This document shows positions 24,201 through 36,740 of a DNA stretch of 64,000 bases, piece after piece. This stretch comes from Stropharia rugosoannulata (Eukaryota; Basidiomycota; Agaricomycetes; Agaricales; Strophariaceae): contig JANCIK010000008.1 of the NCBI GenBank assembly GCA_028532985.1, positions 2,604,001 through 2,668,000 on the forward strand, written 5' to 3'. Numbering within the stretch: the stretch's first letter is position 1; each line of letters opens with the position of its first letter. A program made the translations under genes and the position numbers. A model generated the notes under the pieces. It had not been told where the DNA came from. It saw nothing but the letters and a program-made list of their open reading frames with translations, and made no database searches.

Positions 24201-24627
24201 GCGGGCCCGATAAAGTTGAAGTGCATATAGGTTTTTTTGCGTCCTTTCGATAGGCGGGAAAAGGTCTTGACACTGGGCACGTACTTTTTGTGCATCACTA
24301 CAATATACACTTCGTTCACTCCTGGCCTCAGCATGAAGAACGACAATGGTTACCTTAATAAAGTAGTCAACGACTTGACTATAGCACCTGCATCCTGCAT
24401 CTCAGTACTCCTACGTAAGTGGATCTGTGCCCGAGTTAGAAAGCCCTGAATGTCTTTAATAGCTTTCTTGGATTGGTTATAAATTGCAGGGAGCTATGGG
24501 GCAATAATTCAATCATCATCTAATCATTCTTAGAGGAGTACGTAGCCACCTTGGAAAAGGCATCATCGAAGTCGAGAATAACGGCATTTATTGCATGCAG
24601 CGCTCCAGGCAAAGTGTTATCTTTCAT
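21240..24627 (-). CDS. TPR paralogue B, diverged N-terminal module
   Basis: The gene has the same architecture as A. My exon chain is 24550-24627, 24354-24493 (140 nt), 24129-24297 (169 nt, as in A) and 21240-24080, giving about 1,075 residues. The first exon reads MKDNTLPGALHAINAVI and lacks the strongly hydrophobic first helix of A, C, D and E. An upstream start or extra exon is possible, since the frame stays open before that ATG. The link helix after exon 3 (LLSNIR in A) is also lost, because the usable acceptor is further downstream. The TPR exon is closer to C than to A; both contain KALQYSQQAM/KALHYSQQAM and VSYLQCLM. It ends KDRLMCDHQDLTMFPSM. It is tandem with A on the same strand. 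Confidence 0.72.
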
Positions 24628-25318
24628 TTTGAAGGGAACAGGTAATCGCTTGTACCACGCCTGAGGAGTGCAGATAGAAAGCACTTATGTGCTACACGAT
24701 GAAGGCGCATATATCAGCTTAAATCCTCGATATTAGCTTTGAGGGCAGTGCAAATAGTACATGAACCATAGTTCCAAGTAGACCGATAGGTGGTACACAG
24801 CCCAAGGGCTCGATTTCACCAATAATATATTTAAACCTAAGTAGCCGTAGTTCATTACAACGATCAAACAATGACAGCAAGCGCCCAATGCTCACAATAA
24901 ACAAGCTTCGCAATACTGGAGACCTTCATCCCAACTTCATCCTTCAAGTTTGTTGATATAAAAGAGGAGCGAGTCCTTGTGCGTCTTGCAAGTAAAGGTG
25001 TATATGAGTACCCGGAAGCATCTGTTATGAATCTTACTGCACACCACTGGTATTGATACCCGAGGTAAGTTAGAGGTAAGTATAAAACGACTGACGAAAG
25101 CAAGTTGACGTGAGAGGGAGTCACCGTGTGTGGTCGCTGTTTTGATTCATCGGCCAACCTCGGCAAGAACGCCGGGGCCGGTGGCCCGCATGTTCTCGTC
25201 TCATCGAGCCGAGGACATTTGACAGTCCTGGTCACTGGAATCTAGGAAATGCGCATACAGCCCCTTCTTAATCCCTACTCAAGAGTCCGTTGTGCTGGTA
25301 GAGCAGTCCTCCGCCGTC
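24628..25318. other. Divergent promoter region B / 25319 gene
   Basis: This interval separates the starts of two divergent genes. A frame on the minus strand reading MRSLFIVSIGRLLS was considered as an extra exon of B but shows no match to the family. Confidence 0.4.
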
Positions 25319-27634
25319 ATGAACCCTGATCAAACGCTGGACCCGCGTTTCAATCTCAATAACTACAGGCTTCCAAGTCAGCGGCGGCAGTCGAGCTCAA
25401 GTGCTATATCACCGCAGGCACAGCAGCAGATGGCGTCCATAGCAAGCCCGACTACAAGCTCGCGTCCTGTAGTACCGGCTGCGGCGCCGACTTCAGTAAG
25501 CTTCGATCTTAGTGGAGACGATCTTTTGCTCAATAAGGACCTGCAGCCAATCATCAATAATGCCAGGAATGCTCCAGCAGCACCTCTTCGTCGTGTTGCT
25601 GAGAGTTGGCAAGGTATTGACCAAAATTTGATAACACTGCAGCAAGTCTTTTCTACGATACCCGCTTTTGCCCCTGTCACACCAATATCGGGCACTTCTG
25701 CAAGTACGAGCAGCAACCCTACGACTGGAACCATTTCAGACTCTTTCTTCGCTGATAGTTCAGCTTTTGACGACTGGTTTAGAACAGTAGTACTTCCAGG
25801 CTCTGCACCTCCTCCAGTGGCAACGCAAGCACCTCCAGTATTCCCACCTCCAGCCCCGGCAACTTCAGAATCTGTGCGGAGAGCAACAATTTCTGCAACC
25901 GCAATGCCAACATCGTCGGCCGGGCCTTCCAATACTATTATATTGAAGATTCTGGAGAAGATGGATTCTCTCGCTGCCCGGCAAGATAGTATTTTTAATT
26001 TTATCAAGCACGCGCTGCAAACACGCGCTGCTGAGTCGGCAGAGCTCAAGGCAAAAAATGACCAAATAGATATTCAACGTGCAGGTCTTGCCGAGAACAT
26101 TATGACTACTACTACAAAGGCAATCAGTGTACTCACGGAACGCATCGATGGATTGGTGAGTGATGTAACTGCTGTGCGGAATGCGCTCGGAGTGCCACCG
26201 CATATTAGCGGACCAGAGATTACGGACGCCGCAAAGTACATCAGACAAGAACGCATGAAGCCTGCAGACGTTCAAGACTCTAACACCGCCACGGGGGGCT
26301 CTCCGAACCACGCTATCAACGTCGATGAGATCGATGAGCCGCCAGTTTCTGGGGCAGAACAAAGTACATCAAGAGCACAAAGGAGCATATTGGACCGGCT
26401 TGACAGTATTGAAGTCGATTTTGCAGAGTTCATGGAGCGTGTTAGGGATCCCGAGGCCGACGTGGATCAATTGCGTGGGCGCAGTTCATTGAACACTTCA
26501 GGTGCGCGTTAAACCCGAATTGGACTCATTTTCTGGATTGTAATTTATTTTTTACGTCGTAGGTAGCCGTATACGAAGTATGCAAGATATGGGCACATCT
26601 CCGCGCACGCCTTCTCCAGCCCCTATCGCAATGGATGCCATAGCTCAGACTACTCCGGAGCAGAATGATGAACTACGGCAAGCAATGCCAGTGTTTGGGC
26701 ACGAGAACTGGGGTAATATATATTTCTTAAAGGCAAAGGCATATAGTGATTTCCTATATCTGTAGCCCAGAATATGGATGATGCCATCCCTCCTGCTAAA
26801 GATTCGTCTCCGTCATTATCCTCTCCAGACAGGGCGCCTGACGTACGGGACACGCCTTCAGGCCTGCAGCTAATACCGGGGAATATTAGTCCGATCATGC
26901 TAGACGACAACGCCGTTTCCCCGCCGCAAGAGTACATGGAGGAGGTGGATGAACTCTTCGACAGCTACAGAGAGAGTTCAAACTCCCAATCACATCTCGA
27001 TTCCAGTTCTAAAGGCAAAGGAAAGCGATGCCATTCTTCAGTTAAAGTCGCGAGCAGCGTCGTTGAGACGGATTCTGGATCGGAATCAGCCATTTTGGTG
27101 ACAAAGGCCAAGCCTATACAAAGTTACTCTCTACATCAACGAAAACCAGTTTTCTTCGAGTATCACCTATCGACTAGTGGCAATGAGCAAGACAATGCCC
27201 TGCTTCGTCGGGATAGGCAGAAGACATTGTCGCGTCTATACGGGTCAGGTGATGGAGCGCATATACAACACACCATACAGGGTTCCACCCCTGCTCGGAA
27301 GGGTAAAAGCAAGTCGAAAACTCCGGAAACTTCTGGACCTGAAGAGACTAAAATGAGTGTTTGGGCCTCAGAACTGATCCCCAGTGCCTCCTCAGATTAC
27401 CCGCAGCTGAAAGTTGGTCCTCCACGAAAACGCAAGTCTGCGAAATCCCCTAGTGCCTCTGCATCAAAATCTTCATCTACTGCCAGCAAGGAGCGGCGAA
27501 TCCAATCAAATACTTCCCCATCATCTCTGGGGAGCGATAATCCTCGATCTACAAAAAGGCTGAAGCGCTATGTGTCTTCTGAAGACGAGGATTCAGTAAT
27601 TTATGTTCAACCACGAAAAAGGGCGCCAAAGTAA
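25319..27634 (+). CDS. Coiled-coil nuclear-type protein, partial paralogue of the PHD-chromo gene
   Basis: Three exons (25319-26501, 26563-26712, 26766-27634) join in frame to 733 residues. The N-terminus is Ser/Pro/Ala/Gln-rich and disordered. A helical region at about residues 200-320 includes ILEKMDSLAARQDSIF and ends with VTAVRNALGVPP. Next come INVDEIDEPP and DRLDSIEVDFAEFMERVRD. The same ordered landmarks occur in the next gene (VRYALGID, VIDVDALDDDVD, ERLEANESLL...NMRDPQAN), so the two are tandem paralogues. The C-terminal half is disordered with several KRK/KKR nuclear-localisation-like patches and acidic Ser stretches such as SSEDEDSVIYV. It stops before any PHD or chromodomain. Function is unknown; a chromatin role is inferred from the neighbour. 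Confidence 0.75.
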
Positions 27635-28459
27635 ACAATGAAGTGTGGGAAATCGCTGCATGGGCAGGCTAGATAACACGACCGTCTTAGCCAGAGGCGC
27701 TCGCCCAATGTTGTTGCTCGCGTGAAGTCTGCAAATTGCGAATATGTAGCGAATGGATAATGTATTGTATAATGCTCATGTGGAACGTACTATCTTCGAC
27801 TTATCCAGATCTTGATGTAATTCTCAGTATCTGAGATATATTTATCTGTTTTCGTACTATTTTCTGTAGCTACTACACCGTTCCATCGCTGGCTGTTTAT
27901 GCTGTTTTTTATTTTAGCTATATTGATGTAGACCACATATGTAGCCCTGGTCTGAGGAGTTTGTCTTGAGTTTATTCGGACACAATGGCTTTCTTTTTTT
28001 CAGATTTATTCCCTGTTCTTCATACCGCTTATCTGAATATGTTATCGCCACTCGGATAATTGGAATCTACGTTCAGGTTCAAACGTTCGAGGTTAGATGT
28101 TATGTACGAAATGTAAGCATGCGTCTCGGGAGCGCCCTTACCCTTTTGGGCCGACATCACAGAAATTGCATCTGTCCCCACTTTGCTGCTAACTTTGCTG
28201 CAGTCGCATCGTTTGCTCGTGCACGCGACGACCACGTCGATTTTCCCGTTTTACGCTCCTACCCATCTTGACAGTCAACGTCTACTACCGTTTGACTACC
28301 CTCTTGTCAAATATTACGCGTTTGAGCTGCTTTCAAGTAGCCGACGTGGGAAGTGATTGCCTCCAAACGCGCAATAACTTATCTTCTTTTCGTTTGTGTT
28401 TTTTTCCCGTTACGCTCAGCTCAACTGACGAACGCAGAACATAGGAATAACGATCTACA
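27635..28459. other. Intergenic between the tandem paralogues
   Basis: This is AT-rich 3' sequence of the first gene and the promoter of the second. A pyrimidine-rich tract precedes the ATG at 28460. No decayed PHD or chromodomain exons from the first paralogue were seen. Confidence 0.45.
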
Positions 28460-31400
28460 ATGCGTCGTCTTACCCGCATTAACCTGAACAGCAATCATCA
28501 ACTCCCTATCCAGCCTCCAGAGCCTACTTCTGTTTCACCTGATACCGCACCGTCTGTAGATCCAGAAGTCCATTTGGAGACGAATTTCAACCGCATGGAA
28601 GCGAGATTTCAACAGGCGCATAGCCTTGCAGAAGGAACAACGAGCAGAGGAGGTCGAGCTGTAGTGGGAGCCGTGGCACATCATGAACCTCCCAGAAGGA
28701 GTAACGACGCAAAAACGGAACTTACGCCGTCTTTTGTTCAAGGAAGTTCTGGCCGAGCACCGCGAACAACACAACCTGATCTACCACCTTTGGATATTCC
28801 TGACCCATCGATTCCAAGGAGGCTTTCGGCGCCGCAACCCACAGTCAACGGCCACGCGATATCTCGGTCAGGATCATCGAGTTCAACGCCCATGGTGGAC
28901 ACGAGACAGCCTGTACACGCTACTCAACCTCATTCGCAACCCCAACAACTTCGTACTCCTGGACTGTACTTACAGCATACGCATCCGCGTGCTCAATCTA
29001 GTCCAGTTTTGCATAATCAATCGCACCCTTCTACTCCGCAAGCGCACTTTTCTTCGCCTGTTTCTCAGTATCCATCCCCATCACAACAGTACGCTTCAAT
29101 GCCACACATGTCGCCTCGTGCACAGGCACAAATGCCACCACCGTTACAGCCTTCTCCTGCTCAGCCAAATGTCCTGGCCCTCATTTCGGAGAGGTTAGAT
29201 TTTATTGTGGACAGCTTGGAAGCTAATCGCGCGCAACAGAAGACCATGTCCCATCGCCTACTTGCTTATGAAAGGAACTTTGGGGCTATTGATATGAAAC
29301 TAGAAAAACAGCAAGAGGATATGAACAACGTCATTGCTTTTCTTAAGAATATACTTGTAGAGCAAGAGGCTCTCAATGCTCAGCGCCTCACTGCCCTTGA
29401 AAAGACGCTGGCAACAACGGTTGAAACGGTCAATAATTCTTTGGAAGCTTTTGTTAATTCTATAAAGTCATCGAAGCAAGACGACGCAGAGAAGGTGCCC
29501 GGCAGAAAGGCAGATCAAGAAGACAAGACCTTCCAGTTTTTGACAGTGCTCACTCAACGCGTAGGAGACATTGGTCACTCCCTTTCAGGCGTCCGCTATG
29601 CGCTGGGAATTGACGACGGCAACCGCGCGGCTCAGAAGAAGGGAAAGCAGCGCGCTTTCGAAACAATGCCGACATCTTCTCTGCCCGAAAGGTTGCTTAG
29701 CGCCTCTGGACCGTCAGCGGGGATAGTCATCGATGTCGATGCCCTTGATGACGACGTTGATGCTCAGTCGCGTTCTCCAACAGCTGTGGATAGATCAGGT
29801 TTGCGCGGCTGGATGCCTGGCAGTTCCTCATCAAAACGGTCGGCTGGGACAGATTCCGAAGGACGCAGCATAATGGAAAGACTAGAAGCCAACGAGAGCT
29901 TGCTCATGGATATTGCAGAATTATTGGAAAACATGCGCGATCCTCAAGCAAATCTTAGCTCGAATATGGATCTTGCCGCGGATCAGGAAACTCCAGCACC
30001 TTCAGCAAATGAAGCAAACGTAAACAAAGATGGTAAGATCCATTTATATCTTCATCTGCGCTCAAATTGTACGGGCGTCAAGAGTTGTCTTTTGGGCGCT
30101 TATATTCCACACATGGCAGCTTTTTCGTCACCCACATTTCCCCTTCTAATAAGCTCTATTCATCGCACTTACTGGCTGTCTTATTTATTTTTAGGTAGGT
30201 CATTTGCTCAGTCAATCACCTTGAGGCAGCTGGCATCTCGTCTGTCTTCATCGATATCCGCGCAAACCCTTAGTCAAGATCGATCTGGGACACCGATTCC
30301 CACCGCCTCCGAAAGTAGCGGGCATACCTCAAAAATCGATCAGGCCTCCATCCTTTCTTCCCAGAAGAAGAATGCATACACCCAATCTTTTGACGCCGCA
30401 TCGGAAGGCGGTTCGCAGGTTCCCGTTGGAGTCGATACATCGATGATAGTTGACAGTGCTGACAACGAAAACGAAAATTCTGAAGTACGAATACGTGCCA
30501 GTGGACATCTTGGTGTGAAGTTGCTCAAAATGTATTCCGCTCTCGTTCATCCTGGCGCCACGGGAGGCATATCTCAGTCCGGTTCTGGTAATTTTGTACG
30601 CCGTAATTTTATGCGACTATTCGTTTCTCTGAATTTCACTTTTTGTCTATAGAAGAGTGCGCAGATCCAAGTCGAACTTCCTGTCCCTACTAGCTCCTCA
30701 GCGCCGGAAGGAGTTGATGCACAAGTAACCGCGGACGACGAGTTCTCATTAGCGAATCGAACTAAGCATTCCGCGGTTCTGAAACCGAAACTGAGTCCGT
30801 ATCCTAGTAGTAGTATGCAGCATTTGGATACGGGCAGCAGCGCTACGCAATGCGGACAAGACGGGGAAGGAATGGGAGATCAACTAAATGAAGATTCTAT
30901 GGCTGTAGACGACGTGACCGCGATTACTTTCAAATTAGTGTCAGAAACATATAAGACGACGACTAATGGCAGCACAGCAGGTGCGTTGGAATTTTATTGG
31001 CTTCATGATTTCGCCCTCTGATTACGTTACAGATTCTGAACCATACATTATTGGGATGACTACTCTAGAGGACATGATGGCCGGTTCCCAGCGTATCTCA
31101 CCTCCGATCACTTCAAAGAATTCTGGTCCCTCGCGAATTCCCGTGGTCGCTGGTGCGAAGGTGCCTAAAGAACCGAAAGACAAGACCAAAGCGTCTCCAC
31201 GGACTCGAGGCACGATACAAGCAGATATTTCAAGTAGTCGAAGCGTTGCAAAAACGCGTTCCATGTCTTTTCTGAACCCCAGTGATAGTACTAAGTCACC
31301 AAACAAAGTATCAACACCTGTAAAGAGCTCAAGTTTGTTTGTCAATGTCGATCTTTCTCCGGTAGCCTGGGCGCATTCATCTGCACTTCCTTTCGATCTT

Positions 31401-34400
31401 GCAGAATTGCCTGAATATGGCACCCCAACATCATCGAAGCGCTCCTTGCGTTCAGCATCTCAGAAGGGCCCCGCAACACCGTCAGCTTCGACTTCTAATG
31501 ACAATGTGCGAGTCACCCGTTCGAAGGTAGTGTCTCCAAATGCTACCATGTCGAACACTGCGGCCGTTAAGACGCCTGTCTTGTCAAAGGTCAAAGAAAT
31601 AGAAACTGCAGAGCGTGCCATCACGGGTCTGCTCACCGCTCAAAAACGCACGCCTCCCAAGATATTCACTTTGGCCTCAGTAGTCCCCCGGATTCGTGAA
31701 GCTGACCCCACTGCACCTGAAACCGTCGGAGTAACCACTGCGCAAGGTGCCTCGACTAATACGCAGGAGACACGAGACATATCTTTAGATCAAAATACCA
31801 CTTCAGGAACGTTGAGCAGTATTGATACCACAGTCACTTGCCAAGATACAACGGTCGATCAATCGGATTTGCCATCTCTCCCTTCACACCTTGCTATCCC
31901 AGACGATGCGTCAGGATCATATGTTCTCAATAAATCATATCGGTTGCCTTCCCAGCCAGAAGGAAGTGTCGCTTCTTTACGTCAAGAGGCACTAGGGAAT
32001 CCTTTCATACACGCCGGGGTTGGAGTTAGATCCCCAAGTGTCGAGCCTGGAGGTGGTGCTTCGGGTAGCAAGCAGGCTGATGATAACATGGATTGCAATG
32101 TTTCTATCGAGGTAGAACCAGTCGATGAGGATTGCATTGAGGACAAGTCTCAGTCCGGTGAAATGATGATAACAACTCCGGCCGTCGCCTTCCGGGAGCC
32201 TTCTTATATGTCAGCGCTTACACCTTTGCCCGAAACTGAGGCACTTGCTTCGCTGAATGCTTCTAGAGCTGCGTCAATTGACCATCTGGAACCCGAGACG
32301 TTTAGCTCTGTCTTACCGGACCAGTCGATGGACCAGGAACCTAAGCTATTGGAGGAAGGACATAATGAGCCCGACAACGTAGCGCCTGAGAACTTGATTT
32401 GCTATGACACGCCTCTAAAAGAGCCTTCACGAGGGACCAGTCCTGAGGAAGAACAAATGACCAGCCCGTCTCCTGTTACAAGAACGTTGGAGGTAGATAA
32501 CCAAGACGAGCTTCCTGCTGCTCCGCCTGTGTCATCCCAAAGATCAGGCACTACTGTAGATGAAGACACGGTGCAGGATCTTGTCTTAGAAAGCCATCCG
32601 GAAACATCCCCTTTGCGTAATTCGGAAGTGGCCAACGATCGAAAAGGCAGTACAAGTGCATTGTCGACACCTCAGCAGAACCACGCGTCGATGGGGCCTA
32701 GTTACTCCCCTGAAAATATACATGCAGCCGTCTCAGTCGAAGACGACGGATCCAAAGAAACCAGAAATGTTCATGGTTTACCCGCACCGGATTCGGAGGG
32801 TATGCGACAATCACCTACAGCTCAAGCTGATATAGAAGAGGTGTTGTCCCTTGAAGCCAATGCAACATCCCAGCCCGGGTCTCCCCATGTTGACCGAGAT
32901 GGGCTCGATTCTGAGAACCTGATGCATGTTAAGCGAGAATTGGACAACTCGGTGATAACACACACAGCTGCTAGCGCTCAGGAACCAGCAACACCTTTGA
33001 GAAGCCAGATAGGTCAATCCCCGGAACGTGCGGCTCAGCAAACGTACATTTATATCTCAGATGAACTCGAAACGCCCAAAAAAGTACCGTCCAAAAAGGT
33101 ACCGTTCAAAAAAATTACAACTCAGAGGAAGTCGAAGAAGAAGCGTTCCCCGAGCGTCATCTCAATATCTGATGATGATCTCGACACTTTGACCAAGAAG
33201 CGAAAACCAGTACGACAAGTCGACGAGAGCATTATTTCAATATCTGATGATGATGAAAAAGGTCTTTCAGGGAAGAAGCGTACAGATGTAGGGCCCATGG
33301 ATGAGAACGCATCAGTTCCTGCTGCAAAAATGGCTTTTGGAAGTGCCGCTGGTTCTAACCATGACGGTGACGTCGAAGTTGGATCTACAACAATAGCATC
33401 ATTTGGTAACCCAGCCGGTACAAGCACGCCCCTACGAGGCAGATCACCTGTAGACTCTGGATCAGCAGTAGATGGACAGCTTGCAGGAAACGAGATCTCA
33501 ACAAGCGCTATTGCAGAGGATGATGAAGGCGGAAACAATCTATTGACCAGAGCCCTTTCACCTGTATCAGATCTATCCCGGTCCCCTTCGCCTGCTCCAG
33601 AAGTGCTTGTTCAAACACCTCCACAACGCGCTCGGACCCCTGCTCTGCCCGAGCCTTCATCTGCCGTGAAGAAATACATTGCTAGATTGGATGCAGAAGA
33701 CGAGATTCCCATTATTCCGCCTAAGAGACGTAAAGTTTCTGAGGCGACAGAAAGCACTAGGGCAAACGATGTTGCAGGACCGAGTAATCATTTGACTCAG
33801 AAGGCCGCTGCTCCAAAGAAACCACTGCTGGTCCTCCAGAAGAAGGGGAAGAGCGCTGCCGTGACGAAAGTGAAGAAACGAAAAGCTCCTATAGATGGAT
33901 TGGATGAGAATGATGACCAGCCCCCTCTCAAGAAAGCGAATATTCGGAAAGACTCTTTTAAGGGAATTGAGGAAAAGAAGAAGACGGAAGCGGAGCATAA
34001 GAAAGACAAGGAGACGATCAAGGTAAAGGACAAGGGCAAGTTACAAGAGCGACTAGATCGGACTCCCATAAAGCAAGCGAAGATCGAGCAGGTTCATACC
34101 TCTTTACGAGGGCAACCATCGCGTTCGGTGAATGTGAAATGGCCCACAATTGACAAGCCAAATTTCGATCAGGTGAGTTGTAATCAACTCTTTCATGGCT
34201 GTTTTTACTGATGTACGTCGTATATGGGCCTAGTTCATTCAATGCAACACGTATGTTTCATTAATCCTATTTGCATGACCCCAAGGTTTACTTTAACTTC
34301 TTTCAGTTGCAATGACTGGTATCATATAGGGTGTGTCGGTGTCGCTTCTAACGACCCACGCCTGGATGATTCCGAAGACTACTCCTGCCCACCGTGTAAC

Positions 34401-34995
34401 GCGGGTGTTACGAGGCATGTATCTTAATCGTCCACAAATCCTCGTTATGTAACTGAGTCTTTCCTTCCTAACACTCTACGATCTAGTCAAGGTAAATTGT
34501 TCCTTCTTGTGCTTTTTCGCATGTTGACATGATCTTCGTAGCTTCGGAGTCCCCGGTTAAAGGCGAGCAGTCGAGTTACCCTAAGGGATCTGCCTGCAGT
34601 CGCCCGAAGTGCCACCGTCGGCAAAAGACCAAGAAGAAGAAATCGGAGCCTGAACCCCAAACATTCGTAGTGGAAGCCTTCATTGGGCGTTACCGCAAAG
34701 TTATTGGTGGGAAAGGCATCACCACCTTCTACCTCGTCAAGTGGCATGGGTATTGGAATTCTATTTGCTATACGTTGTTTCATTGCTGACGAGGTCCGCC
34801 ATAAATTTCAGATACCCTTTAAGCGAGTGCACCTGGGAAGAGCTGAACGCGATGGGACTGGCCAATTCTGCTGTCCTAATTGACACGTTCGAAAAAGCTG
34901 CCACGGAGGAGGATATTGACCTCAAGGCTTTTGAAGATGAATGTCAGCTCCTGCAAGAAGCAATTGATGCAGGCTGGAGTAAGGATCCTTTCTGA
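28460..34995 (+). CDS. Giant disordered protein with PHD-like finger and C-terminal chromodomain
   Basis: Eight exons chain in frame to about 1,982 residues: 28460-30032, 30195-30595, 30653-30980, 31033-34172, 34234-34250, 34307-34404, 34542-34749 and 34812-34995. An N-terminal Pro/Gln-rich part is followed by a coiled-coil region (about residues 235-385). A very long disordered middle carries three closely spaced SUMO-interaction-like cores: YIYISDELE, VISISDDD and IISISDDD. Residues about 1,800-1,855 hold a PHD-like finger, FIQCNTCNDWYHIGCVGV...CPPC. The chromodomain follows: FVVEAFIGRYRKV, TTFYLVKWHGYPLSECTWEE. The chromodomain would read methyl-lysine on histone H3; the PHD lacks its first Cys-x-Cys pair. 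A nuclear chromatin-reader role is inferred from these domains. The 34234-34250 exon is only 17 bases. Confidence 0.82.
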
Positions 34996-35611
34996 ACAGC
35001 GGCGCTTCTTTGTTTTAACCTCTTGATTATTCACAGGCACCTCCCCTCCGTCTACTTCTCAGTAAAATTTATTTATCCCTCGTTCATCCACTATACACCC
35101 ACGCTTATGTACCCTTATGCATTCTTTTTATCGTTTTGCCATGTCTAACCTCTATGACTTCCAAATATGCTATTTTCTTGCTTTCGACTTGTTATTCTAT
35201 CATATTGATATGATACAAATTCACATATCCTCCCCTTATATACATACTAGAGATAGCATGTTAGTGCTCATTCGAGAAACTCTGATTACTTACAGTACAT
35301 GCCTGAATACGCCCGGTGAACCTCATCCCAATTCAGTGGGGTCAGAATTTTGAGATTCATCCTTCCAGAATAAAGTACAATTATCGACTAATTATCGACT
35401 AAAGCTATGTTATCAATTGAGGAACATGTGGTGATTATGTGCGCAGTCAAAAGTTTGAAAAGAAAAGGGGGAGTAGAGAAAGACAGAAATCGAGTAAAGA
35501 CAAAATTGTCCCGAATTGCAGTGATGTGGTGTGAATATAACTTAGCCAAAGAAATAGAGACTGACGCAGCCATCCAGCTGTATTGATACCGCTGAGGTGG
35601 CGGCATTAGCG
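34996..35611. other. Convergent 3' intergenic region
   Basis: This lies between the end of the PHD-chromo gene (plus) and the SNARE gene (minus). It is AT-rich, with probable 3' UTRs on both sides. Confidence 0.45.
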
Positions 35612-36740
35612 CTATAGCAATATAACTGCCAGCAGCAGCGCCATCAATACAATCATCAGGATGATGATGCACCATCCGCTCCCCTTCTCCTCCGAGTCTC
35701 GCAGGAACTTGCGCATGCGGCGCATTCCGTCACTCAGTTTGTTTTCTGAACGGTCCACCCCTTGTTCTAGATCGGTTAGCATCCTATACCACGAAGATTA
35801 GGGCGTTAACCATGCATATTTCCACGACATACGAAAAGAACTGCAATACTCAACTCGTTATGCTCCGTGATTTCCTGTCCCATTAGACTTGCTTGTTGGG
35901 CAATTGTATGCAGTGTCCCTGCTATTGAATCCATCGTGCTATCCTGCTGGCGCATCATCATCTGCCAAAGGTCATTCGTATAAGTCGAGGATTCTGCTGG
36001 GAGCGTCCGGACGGGAACGAGGGCTGAGGGTGACGCACCTGCTGCTCTTCCTGCGCCCAGGCTGCCTGGTGGTCGTCCCCGTAGCGTTCTGAGAACGATG
36101 AGCCGGGCCCGGCGCGCGGGGAGATCAGGAGGGGCGTACCGGATCCAGTGGCGGAGGGCGACCCCGGCTGGGCATGCATATATGCTTGCTGTTTCGACTG
36201 TTGTTGCGGGGACGAGTGAGGAGACGACACGGTCGCGCGCATGTTCTAGACTTGCAAATAATAGTGGTCAGTATTCCGGGGTTGGACCTAACGTTGCATC
36301 ATGCAGAGAAGGGAGACATAGACCTGTCGAACGCACCTCTATTTCTTTCCGGACATGGCTAACATACTGGCGACGTTTCTGCACCTCAGCGTAGTCCAGC
36401 CCGAACATCCGCGCATCGGTAGACTCGACAATTCTAAGCATACGACATGAGATTCTGCGCGTCGACAGTCATTGTATGCATACTTGACACTCTCTTCGAG
36501 GTCCTCGAGATCGGCCTCTAGCGCTGCTAGTGTAGCTTTGAACTGTATCGTAACTCAGCAACACTTGAATAGGTGGCCCCGGAAGACGTTAAAGCTCACC
36601 TCGTTCCTAGCCCACATCAGCTCCTCGCTGTCTGAATGCGCCATGCTCCGTATTCGCAGAAACGATGACTGCAGCTGCGCAGCCGTCTGCAGCGAGCTCT
36701 GGATCTCCTGCTGGACGGCATGGTACGGGTCCACCGACAT
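35612..36740 (-). CDS. TLG1: Qc-SNARE of the Tlg1/syntaxin-6 family
   Basis: This is a tail-anchored t-SNARE for fusion at the late Golgi and endosomes. It starts MSVDPYHAVQQEIQSSLQ, a typical syntaxin-6 N-terminal domain, with LKATLAALEADLEDLEES and KIVESTDARMFGLDYAEV in later exons. A Pro/Ser/Gly/Gln-rich linker follows. The SNARE helix runs from RQQDSTMDSIAGTLHTIA through LMGQEITEHNEMLTDLEQGV (the Q in MGQE is the likely zero-layer glutamine) to NKLSDGMRRMRKFL. It ends with a hydrophobic anchor beginning GWCIIILMIVLMALLLAVIL at the very C-terminus. About five introns interrupt it. The gene symbol reflects the family; the exact orthologue is likely but not proven. Confidence 0.85.

Noticed and set aside
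17542..24627. NACHT/NB-ARC or other P-loop NTPase inside the TPR proteins
   Set aside because: I looked for GxxxxGK[ST] followed by an acidic Walker B in A, B, C, D and the visible part of E and found none.
34405..34541. GC-AG intron plus a 5-base exon before the chromodomain exon
   Set aside because: A single canonical GT-AG intron (34405-34541) gives the correct frame and is simpler.
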